Below the pieces are notes generated by a model, which had not been told where the DNA came from, did no database searches, and saw only the letters and a program-made list of their open reading frames with translations. Positions 13,563 to 15,829 of a stretch of 15,829 nucleotides of DNA are shown here, piece after piece (the first letter of the stretch is position 1; the number at the start of each line of letters is the position of its first letter). A program made the translations under genes and the position numbers. Origin of the DNA: Fimbriimonadales bacterium (lineage in GTDB: Bacteria; Armatimonadota; Fimbriimonadia; Fimbriimonadales; GBS-DC); NCBI GenBank assembly GCA_025060055.1, contig JANXCK010000028.1, forward strand, positions 1-15,829. The letters are read 5' to 3'.

Positions 13563-15829
13563 ATGCAACCGCAAGAGAGTTTCGCATGGGTCGTGCCGTT
13601 CGGTCGCGCGGCGCGGGGCGCGACGGACTTTCGGTTCTTGATCGATCACGCGCCTGCGGGTGCGCGCGGCTGGGTACGAGTGGGCACGGATGGGCACTAC
13701 TATCTCGGCAGGCGACGCATCCGCTTCTGGGGCGTCAATATCAGCGCGGGCGCGTGCTTCCCCGCCCAAGCGGATGCCATCAAGATGGCAGACCAGGTTG
13801 CTCAAGCAGGGTTCAACATCGTGCGGTTCCACCACTTGGACGCCTACTGGGCGAACCCGACGCTGATCGACTACAGTTCGGGCAGCTCGCGCCCCTTCAA
13901 TCCGCAGTCGCTGGCGCAATTCGACTACCTGTACGCCCAGCTGCGGCAACGGGGGGTCTACGCGAATCTGAACTTGCTGGTGAATCGTCAGTTTCGCGCA
14001 GCGGACGGGCTACCGAGCGAAATTGAGCAGGTGCAGGATGTGAAGGCACAGCACGCCATCGGCTTTTTCTTTCGCCCGCTGATTGAGCTGCAGAAAGAGT
14101 ACGCGCGTCAACTGCTGACCCATCGCAACCCGCACACAGGGCAGACCTATGCACAAGACCCCGCCGTCGCGATGGTCGAAATCAACAACGAGAACGGGCT
14201 CATTCAAGGCTGGATGGCGGGGTTTATAGACGACGCGCCCGCCGTGTTCCGAAGCGATCTGCAGCGTCAGTGGAATGAGTGGCTGCTGCGCAAGTACGGT
14301 TCCACAGAGGCGTTGCGTACCGCGTGGGGCGAACGCAGCGAGCCACTGGGCGAGCAGATGCTGCGCAATCCGCGCTTCACGCGAGGACTCGAATCGTGGG
14401 TTCTGGAGCAGCACGGCGACGCACGCGCCACAGGCAGCACGCTGCCTAACGGTCCCAACGGCTCGCACATCGCCCGAATCGAGATTACGCGCACCAGCCC
14501 CACCCTGTGGCATGTGCAGTTCAACCAGACAGGATTGCGCTTCGAGGCGGGGCAGCTTTATACGCTGCGCTTCTTCGCCCGTGCCAGCCAGCGGCGCACG
14601 CTGGGTGTGAACATCGGACAGGCATATGAGCCGTGGCAGCAGCTCGGCTTCGAGCGCGAGTTCGTCGTCGACTCGGAGTGGCGGCAGTACCAGTTCAGTT
14701 TTATCCTGCCGCGCAGCGACAACAACGCGCGAGTCAATTTCGATCGGCTGTGTGAGCAGACGGGCGAGGTCTTTTTCGCCGACATGTTCTTGGCAACAGG
14801 AGGCGAGTTGCGCTACCTGCCTGAAGGCGACCTGCTGGGCGAGCGGCGCGTGCCGATTATCCTGCACCGCCAGCGCATTCACGCGCCTCCTAATGCCCTG
14901 CGCGACTGGTTCGAGTTCCTCTGGGAGACCGAGCGCAACTACTGGCGCGAGATGGCGGACTATCTCAAGCGTGAACTGAACTACAAGGGCATCGTGATTG
15001 GCACCATCATCGGCTGCAGTACGCCACACTTGATGGCGCAGCTGGACTCCGTCGACGGGCACGCCTACTGGATGCATCCTGAGTTTCCTGCAACGCCGTG
15101 GGATCCGAACAACTGGTTCGTGCGCAACGAGCCGATGGTCAACAGCGACGAGGCGACGCTCCACCGTTTGGCGGTGCAGCGCGTGCTGGGCAAGCCGTTC
15201 ACTGTGACGGAGTACGACCATCCCGCGCCGAACCAGTACGCAGCCGAGGGCGCACTGATGTTCGCAGCGCACGCTGCCCTTCAAGACTGGGACGGGCTGT
15301 TCCTGTTTGACTACGGTGCGTCTACAGGCGAAGGGCGTATTAATGGCTATTTTGAGCAGCGCACGCATCCTGCGAAGTGGGGCTTGGCGCGGGCATGTGC
15401 AGCGCTGTTTGTGCGTGGCGATCTGCGCCCTGCCCAGCGTCTGGTGTGCGCTGCGCTCACGCGTGAAGGTGAATGGGAAGCGCTGCGTCAGGTCTGGGCG
15501 TGGGGCTTGCCCGACGGCAGGTTCGCGCAGCTGGACGGTAGGGCGATCACGCTGCATCGCCTCGCGCTCGCATTAGACCCCAGTCAAATCCCCAACGGCG
15601 CACTGCACCCGCGCGAGGTATCCATCTCCAGCACGCAGCGCGTCGCCGACACGGGCGAACTGCTCTGGAACCGCGCTCAAGCAGGACGCGGGTTCGTGCT
15701 TATCCGCTCGCGCCTATCCAAAGCGGCAGTTGGCTTCATCACGGGACGCACGCTCGATCTGGGCGATAAGTTCAGTGTGGAGGTGCGCAGCGCGCCTCTG
15801 GGCGGTTTCGCTGTGGTGGCTATCACGGT
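13563..15829 (+). CDS. Clan GH-A glycoside hydrolase (GH5/GH42-like) with inserted CBM4/9-like module, 3'-truncated by window end
   Basis: An open frame from the ATG at 13563 to the window edge (755 codons, no stop). No good ribosome site precedes the ATG; an in-frame TTG at 13548 is an alternative. No signal peptide is seen. The TIM barrel begins with GRRRIRFWGVNISAG and AGFNIVRFHHLDAYW. The expected acid/base is E210 in VEINNENG and the nucleophile E550 in FTVTEYDHP, as in clan GH-A retaining enzymes. Between them, about residues 265-415 (NPRFTRGLESWVLEQHGDA to VFFADMFLATGGE) read as a beta-sandwich carbohydrate-binding module of the CBM4/9 kind, after which the barrel resumes (ERRVPIILHRQRI). 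After the barrel comes a beta-rich C-terminal region. Such enzymes cut beta-linked plant or microbial glycans; the exact family and substrate cannot be fixed here. Confidence 0.8.
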   Translation, partial: MQPQESFAWVVPFGRAARGATDFRFLIDHAPAGARGWVRVGTDGHYYLGRRRIRFWGVNISAGACFPAQADAIKMADQVAQAGFNIVRFHHLDAYWANPTLIDYSSGSSRPFNPQSLAQFDYLYAQLRQRGVYANLNLLVNRQFRAADGLPSEIEQVQDVKAQHAIGFFFRPLIELQKEYARQLLTHRNPHTGQTYAQDPAVAMVEINNENGLIQGWMAGFIDDAPAVFRSDLQRQWNEWLLRKYGSTEALRTAWGERSEPLGEQMLRNPRFTRGLESWVLEQHGDARATGSTLPNGPNGSHIARIEITRTSPTLWHVQFNQTGLRFEAGQLYTLRFFARASQRRTLGVNIGQAYEPWQQLGFEREFVVDSEWRQYQFSFILPRSDNNARVNFDRLCEQTGEVFFADMFLATGGELRYLPEGDLLGERRVPIILHRQRIHAPPNALRDWFEFLWETERNYWREMADYLKRELNYKGIVIGTIIGCSTPHLMAQLDSVDGHAYWMHPEFPATPWDPNNWFVRNEPMVNSDEATLHRLAVQRVLGKPFTVTEYDHPAPNQYAAEGALMFAAHAALQDWDGLFLFDYGASTGEGRINGYFEQRTHPAKWGLARACAALFVRGDLRPAQRLVCAALTREGEWEALRQVWAWGLPDGRFAQLDGRAITLHRLALALDPSQIPNGALHPREVSISSTQRVADTGELLWNRAQAGRGFVLIRSRLSKAAVGFITGRTLDLGDKFSVEVRSAPLGGFAVVAIT

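Noticed and set aside
14010..15557. Long minus-strand open frame of 515 codons
   Set aside because: It lies wholly antisense to the glycoside hydrolase with its catalytic motifs. The translation is His/Arg/Gln-rich with no recognisable domain, as expected of an antisense shadow in GC-rich DNA.

Overview
The window is GC-rich DNA (about 60% by eye) from a flagellated bacterium. Canonical Shine-Dalgarno sites (GGAGG, GGGAGG, GGAGGTG), ATGA/GTGA gene overlaps and frequent GTG starts all point to a bacterium. The mix of sugar hydrolases, an S9 peptidase, a flagellar switch/export operon and dense GC-rich palindromic repeats resembles thermophilic Armatimonadota (Fimbriimonadales-like). That assignment is from general resemblance only; no marker gene here proves it.

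Layout. 1-229 holds a tight array of eight small palindromes and no gene. 230-362 is a degraded copy of a 130-bp terminal-inverted-repeat element. 407-901 (-) encodes an SRPBCC-fold protein and 1028-1993 (+) a phytanoyl-CoA-dioxygenase-like oxygenase. 1994-2526 is filled from stop codon to stop codon by two abutting palindromic elements. 2527-4596 (-) is an exported GH20-type hexosaminidase-like enzyme. 4755-6755 (+) is an S9 prolyl-oligopeptidase-type peptidase. 6757-7770 (-) is gpsA. 7771-8157 is the divergent gpsA/fliM region, which carries the same two element families in the opposite orientation. 8158-11830 (+) is a tightly coupled flagellar operon, fliM-fliN(Y)-fliO-fliP. 11772-13451 (-) is a CocE/NonD-type hydrolase whose 3' end is antisense to the end of fliP. 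13563 to the window end (+) is a large clan GH-A glycoside hydrolase with an inserted sugar-binding-like module, cut by the window edge.

How the genes fit together. FliM and FliN/FliY form the flagellar C-ring, while FliO and FliP belong to the export gate. The usual next genes (fliQ, fliR, flhB) are absent here, and the operon stops at fliP against a convergent, overlapping hydrolase gene. GH20, S9, CocE and the GH-A enzyme suggest a saprophytic or scavenging lifestyle on peptides and glycans, but they are not one operon. gpsA makes glycerol-3-phosphate for membrane lipids and is an unrelated housekeeping neighbour.

The most unusual content is the repeat landscape. Two families of non-coding, MITE-like elements share TA-bounded termini. 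They occur as the same abutting pair at two loci, exactly fill one convergent gene gap, and one member lies in frame in the 5' coding part of fliP, giving FliP an extra leader of about 50 residues ahead of its signal peptide. No transposase, CRISPR array, tRNA or rRNA was seen.
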